Below are positions 52,485 through 61,179 of a DNA stretch of 64,000 bases, in pieces. The notes under the pieces are model-generated. The model saw nothing but the letters and a program-made list of their open reading frames with translations, was not told the origin of the DNA and searched no databases. Position 1 is the stretch's first letter; each line of letters begins with the position of its first letter. The position numbers and the translations under genes are program-made. Origin of the DNA: Psychroflexus sediminis (lineage in GTDB: Bacteria > Bacteroidota > Bacteroidia > Flavobacteriales > Flavobacteriaceae); assembly GCF_900099815.1 (NCBI RefSeq), contig NZ_FNCW01000004.1, forward strand, positions 124,001 to 188,000, given 5' to 3'.

Positions 52485-55250
52485 TTAAAATCTACGCCTG
52501 GAATTTGGATCTTTTCCTCCAAACTTGCTAAACTTATAAGTAAAACTCAACATAAAGTAACGTTCCAGTATCAACTGATCGGTGTCCTGAACGAAGTCAT
52601 CTCCAGTCTGTCTTCGGGTTCCAATATTTTCGTCTAGTAAATCGAAAACTTTAAATTTTAAAGTGGCATTGTCTTTTAAAAACTGATAACCAAGACTCAT
52701 ATTCCATTGCAAGGAAGTTGACCTGAAATCTGCTGCAACATTACCATACTTGAAGTAAGTAAAATCATTACCGAAAACTACATTTTTTGGCCAGTAAGTT
52801 GTCGCTTCCAGTGAAAAATTAAGATTGGTGAACTCTTCATTTCTATTGGAATTTATGTTGAAATTCCTCAGGTTATAATCCAGACCAAAACCAGGGTTTA
52901 ATGTTATAACTTGGTCTTTTTCGTAAGTAACACCCAAATAAGGGGAGACCACATAATTTTCACTTTCAAATTGCTGACCGTTAGTAAACCCTAAATTTTT
53001 ACCGTATTGGCCAGAGAGATTTCCTCTTAGCCGATAAGTGTCTTTGTTTACTGCTTTAATTTGCTTGCTATAATAAAAGTTAATATTTGCATTCTGTGCT
53101 CCACTAATATTATCATAAGTAGTTGTTCTCAATAAGTCTTCGTTGGTTTCTGTAACCTGCACTACCTGGTCTGAGGTGTAATTATAAGACATATAAAAAC
53201 CATAACCTGAACGCGATTTAAAATCAAAGTTATTATAATTCAAACTCACGTTTTGATTAAAAGAAGGCTTCAAATTAGGATTCCCCTCTATGATATTTAG
53301 TGGATCCGTTTGTATTCTTACCGGTTGTAATTGCTGAATGGATGGAATGTTATTACTATTCCTGTAATATAAGCTTATCCGCTTGGACCTTTCAAATTCA
53401 TATCTAATATTGGCACTTGCAAACAGATTATTAAAGTCATTATTGAATTCAATATTCTGAATTAAATTTTCAGTTCTTAATTGTGTATTTAGCAGACCAA
53501 GATTGAAGCCTGTTCTCAATTTATCGCCTTCATAACGTAAACCAACACTTGGAATATGAGTTTCTCCTTTTACTTTGAATTCGTTACTCAGGTCTTCATT
53601 AAAATCTGAATAACTATTGGTAGTATTATCAAAATCAAAAACACTTCTTTCATTCTTACTGGATTCAATTTCATAAGAATATTCTACATCCAGAAATAAA
53701 TTTTCAGTCATCACAGATCGATAGCGAGTTTCAAGTTGATATGTGTCTGAATTGTTATCTTCAGAAATTAATTGATCCTGGATTTGTGTGCTTGGATTAG
53801 CGCCAAAGGTTTCCCTACTGGAAAAGAAAAAGTTGTCGCTTTCACTTTTGTTGTTTTCATTTTCAAAAGAAAAATTCAGAAACGCACCTCTACTCCCAAA
53901 CTTCCTGGTAATGGATAAATCATTACTAAAAGTAAAATTCAAGTTATCATTTCTGTTTTCAGTTTCGGATGTATTGATAAGGTTTCCTTGTTCATCTAAA
54001 GACTGGGAAATACTGGAGCTTTCTGTTGTTCCTGTGTTCCCGTTTATTGAGGGTCTGATGTTAATCCTAGTTAGCGTATCTGGCTTAAAGGTGAAATTCA
54101 CATTACCTCGGTGAGAATTGTTATCTCTAGTTGCATTGCTTTCAGAGTTGGTGAAAAACCGTCGATCTGGAAGAATATTCTCTCTCCTTGTAGACGTCCG
54201 GGTATCTGTTTTATTATTTCCAAAAAAATAATCTGCAGCCAACTCGTACTCCTCTCCCCATTCATTTACAAAATTAAGACCAGCTGTCTCTGACTTAGTA
54301 ATACCCGTATTATTTCCGAAATTGAGTCCATTAATACCAAAACTTCCTCCACTCACTGTGATGGATCTTGCTCGTCTTCCCATAGCATCAAAAACTTCAT
54401 CGAAAGTAAAACCGCTGCTGTTGATGTTATTGGAACTTGCTAAAACACTAAGTCGCAATTCATCTTGGAAATAATTGGCAATTCCACTCATTTCATACCG
54501 GTCATCTGTACCGCCACCTAAAGTAGCTCTGGAGAAGTACCCTTTGTTTTTATCTTCATCTATGGTGATGTTAATGGTTTTATTTTCAGAATCTCCCTCT
54601 TCCCCGGTAAATTCCTGGGATTGGGTTTTTGTATCTACAACCTGAATTTTGTTGATGATGTCCTTAGGTAAATTCTTGGTTGCAATCTTGGGGTCGTTGC
54701 CAAAAAACTCTTTTCCATTCACCAAAATTCTTTGAACCGGTTTGCCGTTGACCGTAATGTTACCCGCAGCATCGACTTCTACTCCTGGCAGTTGCTTCAG
54801 GGTTTCTTCCAGATTGGCATCTGGCCGAGTGCCAAAAGAAGACGCATTAAATTCTAAGGTGTCTTTTTTGATGGTTATGGGGGCGCGATTCACATTAATG
54901 AGCACCTCATCCAAATTATTGGTAAGCTCTTCAAGTTTGATTATGCCTAGGTCGATGGATGAATCCGACAGTGAAATGGTTTTCACGAAAGGCCTCATCC
55001 CTGCAAAACTGATGTTTAATCGCGCTCTGTTTTCCTTTGTTTTAACTGAAAGTTCAAACTTGCCAGAGCTATCCGTAATGGTATAATTCAACAATGTTGA
55101 ATCCTTTAAGGTCTCCACAAAAACAGTCGCTGAACTTAACCTAACATTAGAAACACTATCGAATACCTCACCTTTAAGAGTGTATTCCTGTGCAAAAGAC
55201 GTAAAAACAGTAAAAAAGAAAACAGAAGCTAAAAGGATTTTTTTCATCAT
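52485..55250 (-). CDS. TonB-dependent-receptor-like outer membrane beta-barrel protein
   Basis: 921 residues from ATG 55250. Signal peptide (MMKKILLASVFFFTVFTSFAQ), a CarboxypepD_reg-like domain (YTLKGEVFDSVSNVRLSSATV, about 22-105), a plug domain (PGVEVDAAGNITVNGKPVQRILVNGKEFFG, near 170-230) and a large barrel. No TonB box is recognisable. Ligand unknown. The closing region keeps aromatic barrel residues (YFMLSFTYKFSKFGG). Confidence 0.85.
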   Translation of the reverse strand: MMKKILLASVFFFTVFTSFAQEYTLKGEVFDSVSNVRLSSATVFVETLKDSTLLNYTITDSSGKFELSVKTKENRARLNISFAGMRPFVKTISLSDSSIDLGIIKLEELTNNLDEVLINVNRAPITIKKDTLEFNASSFGTRPDANLEETLKQLPGVEVDAAGNITVNGKPVQRILVNGKEFFGNDPKIATKNLPKDIINKIQVVDTKTQSQEFTGEEGDSENKTINITIDEDKNKGYFSRATLGGGTDDRYEMSGIANYFQDELRLSVLASSNNINSSGFTFDEVFDAMGRRARSITVSGGSFGINGLNFGNNTGITKSETAGLNFVNEWGEEYELAADYFFGNNKTDTRTSTRRENILPDRRFFTNSESNATRDNNSHRGNVNFTFKPDTLTRINIRPSINGNTGTTESSSISQSLDEQGNLINTSETENRNDNLNFTFSNDLSITRKFGSRGAFLNFSFENENNKSESDNFFFSSRETFGANPSTQIQDQLISEDNNSDTYQLETRYRSVMTENLFLDVEYSYEIESSKNERSVFDFDNTTNSYSDFNEDLSNEFKVKGETHIPSVGLRYEGDKLRTGFNLGLLNTQLRTENLIQNIEFNNDFNNLFASANIRYEFERSKRISLYYRNSNNIPSIQQLQPVRIQTDPLNIIEGNPNLKPSFNQNVSLNYNNFDFKSRSGYGFYMSYNYTSDQVVQVTETNEDLLRTTTYDNISGAQNANINFYYSKQIKAVNKDTYRLRGNLSGQYGKNLGFTNGQQFESENYVVSPYLGVTYEKDQVITLNPGFGLDYNLRNFNINSNRNEEFTNLNFSLEATTYWPKNVVFGNDFTYFKYGNVAADFRSTSLQWNMSLGYQFLKDNATLKFKVFDLLDENIGTRRQTGDDFVQDTDQLILERYFMLSFTYKFSKFGGKDPNSRRRF

Positions 55251-55278
55251 AGGTTTGTCGGTTAACAGACCTAAGACT

Positions 55279-55309
55279 AAAAAAAAATCCAATTGTTAAA
55301 TTGGATTTT
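55279..55309 (-). terminator. Intrinsic terminator after der
   Basis: AAAATCCAATT / AATTGGATTTT arms (11 bases) around a 4-base loop, with a run of T on the minus strand, between der and the downstream barrel gene. Confidence 0.85.
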
Positions 55310-55337
55310 GAAAAACTCAGAGTATTTATCCAAGCAA

Positions 55338-56642
55338 CTACTTTTTTCTCATGTAAATAGAAATCGGAACGCCTTTAAAATCAAATTCCTGTCTCATTTT
55401 ATTTTCAATAAAACGCTTGTAAGGCTCTTTCACATACTGAGGAAGATTACAGAAAAACGCAAACTGAGGTTGAGGGGTTGGCAACTGAGTGATGAATTTA
55501 ATCTTCACATATTTACCTTTCAAAGCTGGGGGAGGATTATCAGCAATGATGGGAAGCATGACATCGTTTAGCTGTCTGGTTTTTATTTTTTTACTGCGGT
55601 TTTTATAAACCTCAACAGCCGTTTCAATAGCCTTGTAAATTCTCTGTTTATTTAAAACCGAAATAAATACAATCGGTACATCCACAAAAGGAGAAATTTC
55701 CTGTCGGATTTTAGCTTCAAAATCTTTCATGGTATTGGTTTCTTTTTCAACCAAATCCCATTTATTGACCAAAATCACAACGCCTTTTCGGTTCTTTTCT
55801 GCCAGCCAAAAAATACTTTGATCCTGTCCTTCAAAACCTCGTGAAGCATCAAGTACTATCAAACAAACGTCAGCATTTTCAATAGCTCTTACGCTTCGCA
55901 TGACAGAATAAAACTCAAGGTCTTCCTTCACTTTAGCTTTTCTACGAATCCCCGCTGTATCTACAAGTTTAAAATCAAAACCAAACCTTGTGTAACGTGT
56001 ATCGATAGAATCTCTTGTTGTTCCAGCAATATCGGTAACGATATATCTCTCTTCACCAAGTAATGCATTGATGAATGAGGATTTTCCTGCATTAGGACGA
56101 CCGACGATAGCAAACTTTGGTAAATCTTCATCAATTTCAATCTCGCGTTCAGGAAGCTTTTCTACAATCGCATCCAGCAATTCACCGGTACCCCCCCCAC
56201 TCGTGGCAGATATACTGTAATATTCACCAAGACCAAGGTTGTAAAACTCAAGAGCATCGGTTCTGTTTTTATTGGAATCTACTTTATTGACACAAAGCAC
56301 AACTGGTTTGTTCACTCGACGAAGCAATTTGGCCACATCCTCATCCATTGGCGTTATTCCTGAAATCACATCGACTACAAAAACAATCACATCTGCTTCA
56401 TCTATAGCCAACTCAACCTGCTTATCAATTTCCTTTTCGAACACATCATCACTGCCAACTATGTACCCACCAGTATCAATAAGCGTAAATTCACGACCGT
56501 TCCAGTCGGATTTTCCATAATGTCTATCGCGAGTCACACCACTAACAGAATCTACGATAGCTTCCCTGCGCTTAATCATTCTATTAAAAAGGGTGGATTT
56601 TCCTACGTTTGGTCGGCCTACAACGGCTACAATGCTATTCAT
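55338..56642 (-). CDS. der: Ribosome biogenesis GTPase Der (EngA)
   Basis: 434 residues with two GTPase domains: [14 protein letters not shown] (8-21) with DTGG and NKVD, and [14 protein letters not shown] (near 180) with DTAGI and NKWD, then a KH-like C-terminal domain ([16 protein letters not shown]). Needed for 50S assembly. Confidence 0.97.
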   Translation of the reverse strand: MNSIVAVVGRPNVGKSTLFNRMIKRREAIVDSVSGVTRDRHYGKSDWNGREFTLIDTGGYIVGSDDVFEKEIDKQVELAIDEADVIVFVVDVISGITPMDEDVAKLLRRVNKPVVLCVNKVDSNKNRTDALEFYNLGLGEYYSISATSGGGTGELLDAIVEKLPEREIEIDEDLPKFAIVGRPNAGKSSFINALLGEERYIVTDIAGTTRDSIDTRYTRFGFDFKLVDTAGIRRKAKVKEDLEFYSVMRSVRAIENADVCLIVLDASRGFEGQDQSIFWLAEKNRKGVVILVNKWDLVEKETNTMKDFEAKIRQEISPFVDVPIVFISVLNKQRIYKAIETAVEVYKNRSKKIKTRQLNDVMLPIIADNPPPALKGKYVKIKFITQLPTPQPQFAFFCNLPQYVKEPYKRFIENKMRQEFDFKGVPISIYMRKK

Positions 56643-56663
56643 TTTTGTATTTTAAATAATTTG

Positions 56664-56671
56664 CAAAGTTA
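56664..56671 (-). promoter_or_regulatory. Putative -7 element of der
   Basis: TAACTTTG on the minus strand, 22 bases before the der ATG, with a TTG 23 bases further upstream (56695-56697). Confidence 0.45.
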
Positions 56672-56720
56672 CGTCTTTAATTAATCATAGAGTACAATAC
56701 TTTACAAAAGCTGTAATTTA

Positions 56721-56740
56721 CAAAATTTGTGTAAATTTTG
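56721..56740. promoter_or_regulatory. 20-base palindrome between der and a membrane gene
   Basis: CAAAATTT GTGT AAATTTTG, perfect 8-base arms. It lies 15 bases before the ATG at 56755 and 79 before der. It could be an operator or two back-to-back promoter-like boxes. Confidence 0.4.
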
Positions 56741-56754
56741 ACCTTTAAAAAATC

Positions 56755-57264
56755 ATGGCCGACCTGATCCGTATTGAAGAATTAAATGAGCAGCTTCAAC
56801 TCAAACCTAGTTTTAAAGTTGAAGTGGCTGACCTGCATAATCTTGAAAAAAAATTAGTTTATAAAAAAGTGGACTGCTTTCTAGCAGCAGAAATCAAGCG
56901 CTTGGATGATCATATCTGGTTATCCATTCCAAAAGCCGACAGAACCTATTATTCTCCGCGCTTGCATATCGAAATTGAACAAAAAGAAGAGAAGTACGTT
57001 TTACATGGCACCTTTGGTCCCGACCCAGGTCTGTGGACCATGTTTATGTTTGTTCACTTTTTTTTAGGATTGTCTTTTATAGGTCTGCTTGTATGGCTTT
57101 ATACCAATATGACTTTAGGCCACTCCAGCACACTGGTCTACATATTAATGTCAATAATTGCTATATCATGGATAGCCCTTTACATGTTCGCCCGACGAAA
57201 TCGGCACAAAGCAACACCACAGTCAAAGCAATTACTCAAAGCCTTATCCAAGCTTATTGGCTAG
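56755..57264 (+). CDS. Hypothetical membrane protein
   Basis: 169 residues, family not recognised. The first 95 form a soluble, beta-rich domain (FLAAEIKRLDDHIWLSIPKADR, PRLHIEIEQKEEKYVLHGTFGPDPGLW), then two membrane helices (about 97-120 and 127-147) and a basic tail. It is the only plus-strand gene between der and era and overlaps the convergent era by 4 bases. Confidence 0.7.
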   Translation: MADLIRIEELNEQLQLKPSFKVEVADLHNLEKKLVYKKVDCFLAAEIKRLDDHIWLSIPKADRTYYSPRLHIEIEQKEEKYVLHGTFGPDPGLWTMFMFVHFFLGLSFIGLLVWLYTNMTLGHSSTLVYILMSIIAISWIALYMFARRNRHKATPQSKQLLKALSKLIG

Positions 57265-58193
57265 CTGTTGTCATAACCAAATCGCTTGAGCTGATTCGGG
57301 TTACTACGCCAATTCTTATTGACCTTCACAAAGGTTTCCAGGTGTATTTTCTTGTCGAAAAACTTCTCCAGATCCTTTCTGGCTTCAGTCCCCACTCGTT
57401 TTATAGCCGACCCTTTATGCCCTAAAATGATCGCCTTTTGCGATTCACGCTCAACCATGATCACACTTCTGATATGAATTATGGAATCGGACTCTTCAAA
57501 ACTTTCGGTTTCCACCTCAACGCTGTAAGGAATTTCCTTTTTGTAATGCATAAGGATTTTCTCTCTGATTTTTTCGTTGACAAAAAATCGCTCGGGCTTG
57601 TCTGTGAGTTGATCTTTGGGATAAAAAGGAGGAGATTCCGGGAGCAGTTCCAGAATTCTATTGAATACTTCTGCTACACCAAAGTTCTCTAATGCTGAGA
57701 TTGCAAAAATTTCTGCATTCGGAAGTTGTTCCTGCCAATGCTTTTGCTGCTCCAAAAGCAAGGCTTCGTTTCCTTTATCTATTTTATTCAAGAGTAAAAG
57801 TACAGGCATTTCTGCATGTTGAAGCTTTTGAAAAAAAGCTTCATCTTTCAAGGCCTTTTCTCCAAGTTCTACAAGGTAAAGCAGAACATCTGCATCCTGA
57901 AAGGCAGATTTGACAAAATCCATCATAGAATTTTGCAATTCGTAAGCCGGTTTCAATATCCCGGGGGTATCGCTAAAAACCATCTGAAAATCTTCTCCGT
58001 TGACGATTCCAAGTATTCTATGACGTGTAGTCTGTGCTTTGTTGGTAATAATGGAAAGTTTTTCTCCAACAAAAGCGTTCATCAGTGTTGATTTCCCGAC
58101 ATTTGGATTTCCTATAATGTTTACAAATCCTGCTTTATGCGTTTTAGTTTCGATAATTATTGATTTAATTTTAAACAAAAATAAGCAATTCAT
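57261..58193 (-). CDS. era: GTPase Era
   Basis: A GTPase in 16S rRNA maturation. [25 protein letters not shown] and the C-terminal KH domain (IREKILMHYKKEIPYSVEVE, GHKGSAIKRVG) are complete. The start is uncertain. Flavobacterial Era usually begins MTHKAGFVNIIG; here the residues before THKAG have no ATG, GTG or TTG until a TTG that lies in a TATTTTTG promoter-like element (58176-58183), and ATGs at 58193 and 58208 are beyond it. A start at ATT/ATC codons just before is possible. Confidence 0.93.
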   Translation of the reverse strand: MNCLFLFKIKSIIIETKTHKAGFVNIIGNPNVGKSTLMNAFVGEKLSIITNKAQTTRHRILGIVNGEDFQMVFSDTPGILKPAYELQNSMMDFVKSAFQDADVLLYLVELGEKALKDEAFFQKLQHAEMPVLLLLNKIDKGNEALLLEQQKHWQEQLPNAEIFAISALENFGVAEVFNRILELLPESPPFYPKDQLTDKPERFFVNEKIREKILMHYKKEIPYSVEVETESFEESDSIIHIRSVIMVERESQKAIILGHKGSAIKRVGTEARKDLEKFFDKKIHLETFVKVNKNWRSNPNQLKRFGYDNS

Positions 58194-58228
58194 TTTAACC
58201 TGAGGCATACAGACTTAGCTTGAAACCC

Positions 58229-58236
58229 TATATTTG
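58229..58236 (+). promoter_or_regulatory. Putative -7 element (TATATTTG)
   Basis: Matches TAnnTTTG, 17 bases before the ATG at 58253. It may drive the barrel gene and the sensory locus after it. Confidence 0.5.
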
Positions 58237-58252
58237 CAGAAAACCAAAAGTC

Positions 58253-58780
58253 ATGAAAAAATTATGTATTGCTATAGTTCTATTTTTTTCTATGAATGCG
58301 ATTGCTCAAACTGAATCAACGTTTACCTACACAGAATTTCACGAACCAAAAATCAATATTGCTTACCTGATACTGGGAAACTTTGATGTGTCCTACGAAT
58401 ATTTGATCAATGAAGAAACTGGAGTAGGAGTTAATTTAATGATCCCTTTTGACGATTATGTGGAATGGAACATCAATTCCAATTTCACCGGTTACTTCAG
58501 ATTTTATTTTGGAGAGAACTATGCAGATGGTTTCTTTGGCGAAATATTTGCCAATCTCAACAGTGTAGAAGATAGCATTGAAATTGAAGGGGGGAGTAGA
58601 GATGAAGACATCACAGATCTGGCTTTAGGGCTAAGTGGTGGTTACAAACTAGTATCTCAGAGCGGCATCGTTTTAGAAGTATTTCTTGGCGGTGGCCGAA
58701 ACCTGTTTAGCGAATACAATTCTCAGCGTAACTTCGATTTCGTTTTAAGAACTGGCCTTAATATTGGATACAGATTTTAA
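58253..58780 (+). CDS. Exported outer-membrane-barrel-like protein
   Basis: 175 residues from ATG 58253, with a signal peptide (MKKLCIAIVLFFSMNAIAQ). The mature part has alternating strands with aromatic ends (INIAYLILGNFDVSYEYLI, FTGYFRFYFGENYADGFF, GLNIGYRF-stop with a final Phe), like small porin-type barrels of Bacteroidota. No named family is recognised. It precedes the kinase gene by 16 bases and may share its transcript. Confidence 0.75.
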   Translation: MKKLCIAIVLFFSMNAIAQTESTFTYTEFHEPKINIAYLILGNFDVSYEYLINEETGVGVNLMIPFDDYVEWNINSNFTGYFRFYFGENYADGFFGEIFANLNSVEDSIEIEGGSRDEDITDLALGLSGGYKLVSQSGIVLEVFLGGGRNLFSEYNSQRNFDFVLRTGLNIGYRF

Positions 58781-58796
58781 TTTAAACTGATTAATC

Positions 58797-60053
58797 TTGA
58801 GTCAAACCGATTTTCAAAAAAATTCAAAAATCTTCAATCTCCTTTTTGAAGGCATCTCCGAAGGAATTATTGTAGTAGATGACAGTCAGCATGTGGTTGA
58901 AGTCAATTCTGCTACAGAAGTTATGTTTGGTTATAACAAAGGAGAGCTCATCAACAAACATCTTGATGTCCTGATCCCAAAAGACTATAGATCAAACCAC
59001 CACAAACACGTGGATAAATTTATAGATAATTCTGAGAAACGACAGATGGGACATGGCAGAAATATCTATGGTTTAAAAAAAAATGGGGAGATTTTTCCTG
59101 TCGAAGCCGGGCTTAATCCCTTTCAATTTGAAGGTGAGCGCTACGTCATGTCTCTGATAAGTGACATCACTCAAAGAAAAACCCAGCAGCAGGAAATAGA
59201 GGAGCTCAACAGGGATCTGGAGCAAAAAATCGACAAGCGCACTGAAGAACTGAAGTTGACCATTCAGGAGTTACAACACTCCAATTCCAAACTGGAGAGC
59301 GAAGTTTATAAAAGAAAACAAGCAGAATCCAAGACCAAAAAAGCACTGCAAAAAGAAATCGAACTCAACGAGCTTAAAACCAAGTTTCTATCCTTAGTAT
59401 CACATGAGTTTAAAACTCCGCTCAGCGGAATATTAACCTCCTCTACTTTGGCTAGCAAATACACTCAAACCGAGCAGCAGGACAAACGAGAGAGACACTT
59501 AAGCACCATTAAAAACAAAGTGCATTATCTCACAGGCATTTTATATGATTTTCTTTCCATTGAGCGTTTAGAATCTGGTAAAGTCACCTACAAATTTGAG
59601 GAGTTTAGTTTGATTACCCTTGTCAACGAAGTCATCTACAATGCCAATGTTACTTTAAAAGACGGTCAAGAAATCCTTTATCCTCAAAATCTTCAGGACA
59701 TAAGCTTAAGGCAAGATAAGCATGTCTTAGAACTCGTTTTATCCAATTTATTAAACAATGCCATCAAATATTCACCAGAAGATACCAGCATTTATTTTGA
59801 AGTAGATACCACTGAAGCTAATCTGATTAAATTCAGAATAAAAGATGAGGGCATTGGTATTCCACAACAAGACCAGAAGCATATTTTTGAAAGGTATTTT
59901 AGAGCAGAAAATGCTTTGAATAACCAAGGGACCGGGATTGGACTCAATATTGCAAAAGTTCATCTGGAAAATCTAAAGGGCTCTATTTGTTTTGAGTCCA
60001 TAGAAGGGAAAGGCACTACATTTTATATAGAAATACCTAAAGTTCATGAGTAG
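58797..60053 (+). CDS. Soluble PAS histidine kinase with a FixL-like sensor domain
   Basis: 418 residues from a TTG start, no membrane segment. The PAS domain is at about 12-125, a coiled coil at 130-185, the HisKA site at His203 (VSHEFKTPLSG), and the ATPase domain has LLNNAIKYSPED, DEGIGIP and GTGIGLNIAK. In the PAS domain YRSNH (His68) and GHGR (Arg88) lie 20 residues apart, as do heme ligand His200 and Arg220 in B. japonicum FixL, and the RNIYGLKKNGEIFPVEAG segment aligns without gaps. Heme binding is an inference: many heme-free PAS domains share part of this pattern. It overlaps the regulator gene by 8 bases. Confidence 0.85.
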   Translation: MSQTDFQKNSKIFNLLFEGISEGIIVVDDSQHVVEVNSATEVMFGYNKGELINKHLDVLIPKDYRSNHHKHVDKFIDNSEKRQMGHGRNIYGLKKNGEIFPVEAGLNPFQFEGERYVMSLISDITQRKTQQQEIEELNRDLEQKIDKRTEELKLTIQELQHSNSKLESEVYKRKQAESKTKKALQKEIELNELKTKFLSLVSHEFKTPLSGILTSSTLASKYTQTEQQDKRERHLSTIKNKVHYLTGILYDFLSIERLESGKVTYKFEEFSLITLVNEVIYNANVTLKDGQEILYPQNLQDISLRQDKHVLELVLSNLLNNAIKYSPEDTSIYFEVDTTEANLIKFRIKDEGIGIPQQDQKHIFERYFRAENALNNQGTGIGLNIAKVHLENLKGSICFESIEGKGTTFYIEIPKVHE

Positions 60054-61083
60054 TAAAATTTTACTAATTGAAGACGACAAAACCGTAAGAGAAAATACAG
60101 CAGAACTGCTTGAATTATCTCAGTATAAAGTAGAGACAGCTTCTAACGGTAAAATCGGTATAGAAAAAGCTCCTGTTTTTATGCCCGATATCATTGTTTG
60201 TGACATCATGATGCCTGAGATGGATGGATACCAAGTTTTGGAGAATCTATCCAAAGACAACGCCTTAAAAAAAATTCCTTTTATTTTCTTATCTGCCAAA
60301 ACCGATCACAAAGATGTAAGGAAAGGAATGAATCTTGGAGCAGATGATTACCTCACCAAGCCTTTTGAGGAGGAAGAACTTATAGATGCGATAGAAAGCA
60401 GATTGGCAAAAGCGGACATTATAAATTCCTCTGAAAACAATCAAGTATCAAGCCTTAACCTGCAGTCTTTCGAGGCTTTAAAAGAAGTTTTTAGGAAAGA
60501 ACGCATAAAGACTTTTGAAGCTGGCGAACTTATTTTTGAAAGCGGCCAAGCCTCAAACTCAATTTATCTCATAGATAAAGGTGTGGTTAAAACTTACAAG
60601 CTTGAAGAAAATGGAAAGGAACTTATCACAGCTATTCATAAAGTGAATGATATTTTTGGTGATATAAGTTTTACAAAACAAAACAGTGTTTCTGAATTTG
60701 CTTCAGCTCTGGAAAATACATCCGTGTTTGAAATCTCTACTGAAAAAGTCAAAACTATTTTCAACCAGCACCCCCAAGTGATGTTCGAATTTATAGACCA
60801 GCTTGGAGACCACTTAAGCGAGACCAAAACTCAACTCATGGATATGGCGTACAGTTCTGTAAGAAAGAAAACGGCACAAAGTATTCTGTTATTTTCTGAG
60901 CGTTTAAAGAAAAACAAGTTGAGCCAAATCCGTATTTCCAGAGCAGACCTTGCTGCTGTGGCAGGTATTGCTTCTGAAAGTTTAATCCGGACGCTTTCCA
61001 CCTTTAAAAAGGAAGGTATTATCGATGTGGAAGGCAGAAATATAAAGATCAATGATTTTGAAGCCCTGGAGCGAATCGTTTAA
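60046..61083 (+). CDS. Response regulator fused to a CRP/FNR-type effector
   Basis: 345 residues. The receiver (1-120) has phospho-acceptor Asp53 (VCDIMMPEMDG), Asp10/Asp11, Ser83 and Lys105 (LTKPF). A cNMP-type sensory barrel (about 155-255) and a CRP-type winged helix (ISRADLAAVAGIASESLIRTLSTFKKEGII, about 293-322) follow. The recognition helix keeps the Glu and Arg at the places that contact TGAT in FNR (ETISR there, ESLIR here). It has no Cys cluster for an Fe-S centre, so signals would come from the kinase. Coupled to the kinase by an 8-base overlap. Confidence 0.88.
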   Translation: MSSKILLIEDDKTVRENTAELLELSQYKVETASNGKIGIEKAPVFMPDIIVCDIMMPEMDGYQVLENLSKDNALKKIPFIFLSAKTDHKDVRKGMNLGADDYLTKPFEEEELIDAIESRLAKADIINSSENNQVSSLNLQSFEALKEVFRKERIKTFEAGELIFESGQASNSIYLIDKGVVKTYKLEENGKELITAIHKVNDIFGDISFTKQNSVSEFASALENTSVFEISTEKVKTIFNQHPQVMFEFIDQLGDHLSETKTQLMDMAYSSVRKKTAQSILLFSERLKKNKLSQIRISRADLAAVAGIASESLIRTLSTFKKEGIIDVEGRNIKINDFEALERIV

Positions 61084-61117
61084 AAATCCTTTTCAAGAAA
61101 ACCAATAAAAGAGAATC

Positions 61118-61160
61118 TGATTTATATCATATTTTCAATTTCATTCTCCATATACCTTTG
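61118..61160 (+). promoter_or_regulatory. FNR-like box and -7 element before the universal stress gene
   Basis: cTGATttatATCAt (61118-61129 for TGAT-N4-ATCA) matches the FNR/CRP-type site TTGAT-N4-ATCAA at 8 of its 10 defined bases. TACCTTTG (61153-61160) is the -7 match. If transcription begins about six bases after it, the box is centred near -42, the normal position of an activator site. No -33 TTG is present, which fits an activator-dependent promoter. Confidence 0.6.
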
Positions 61161-61179
61161 CATTGATAGAACTTGATCT

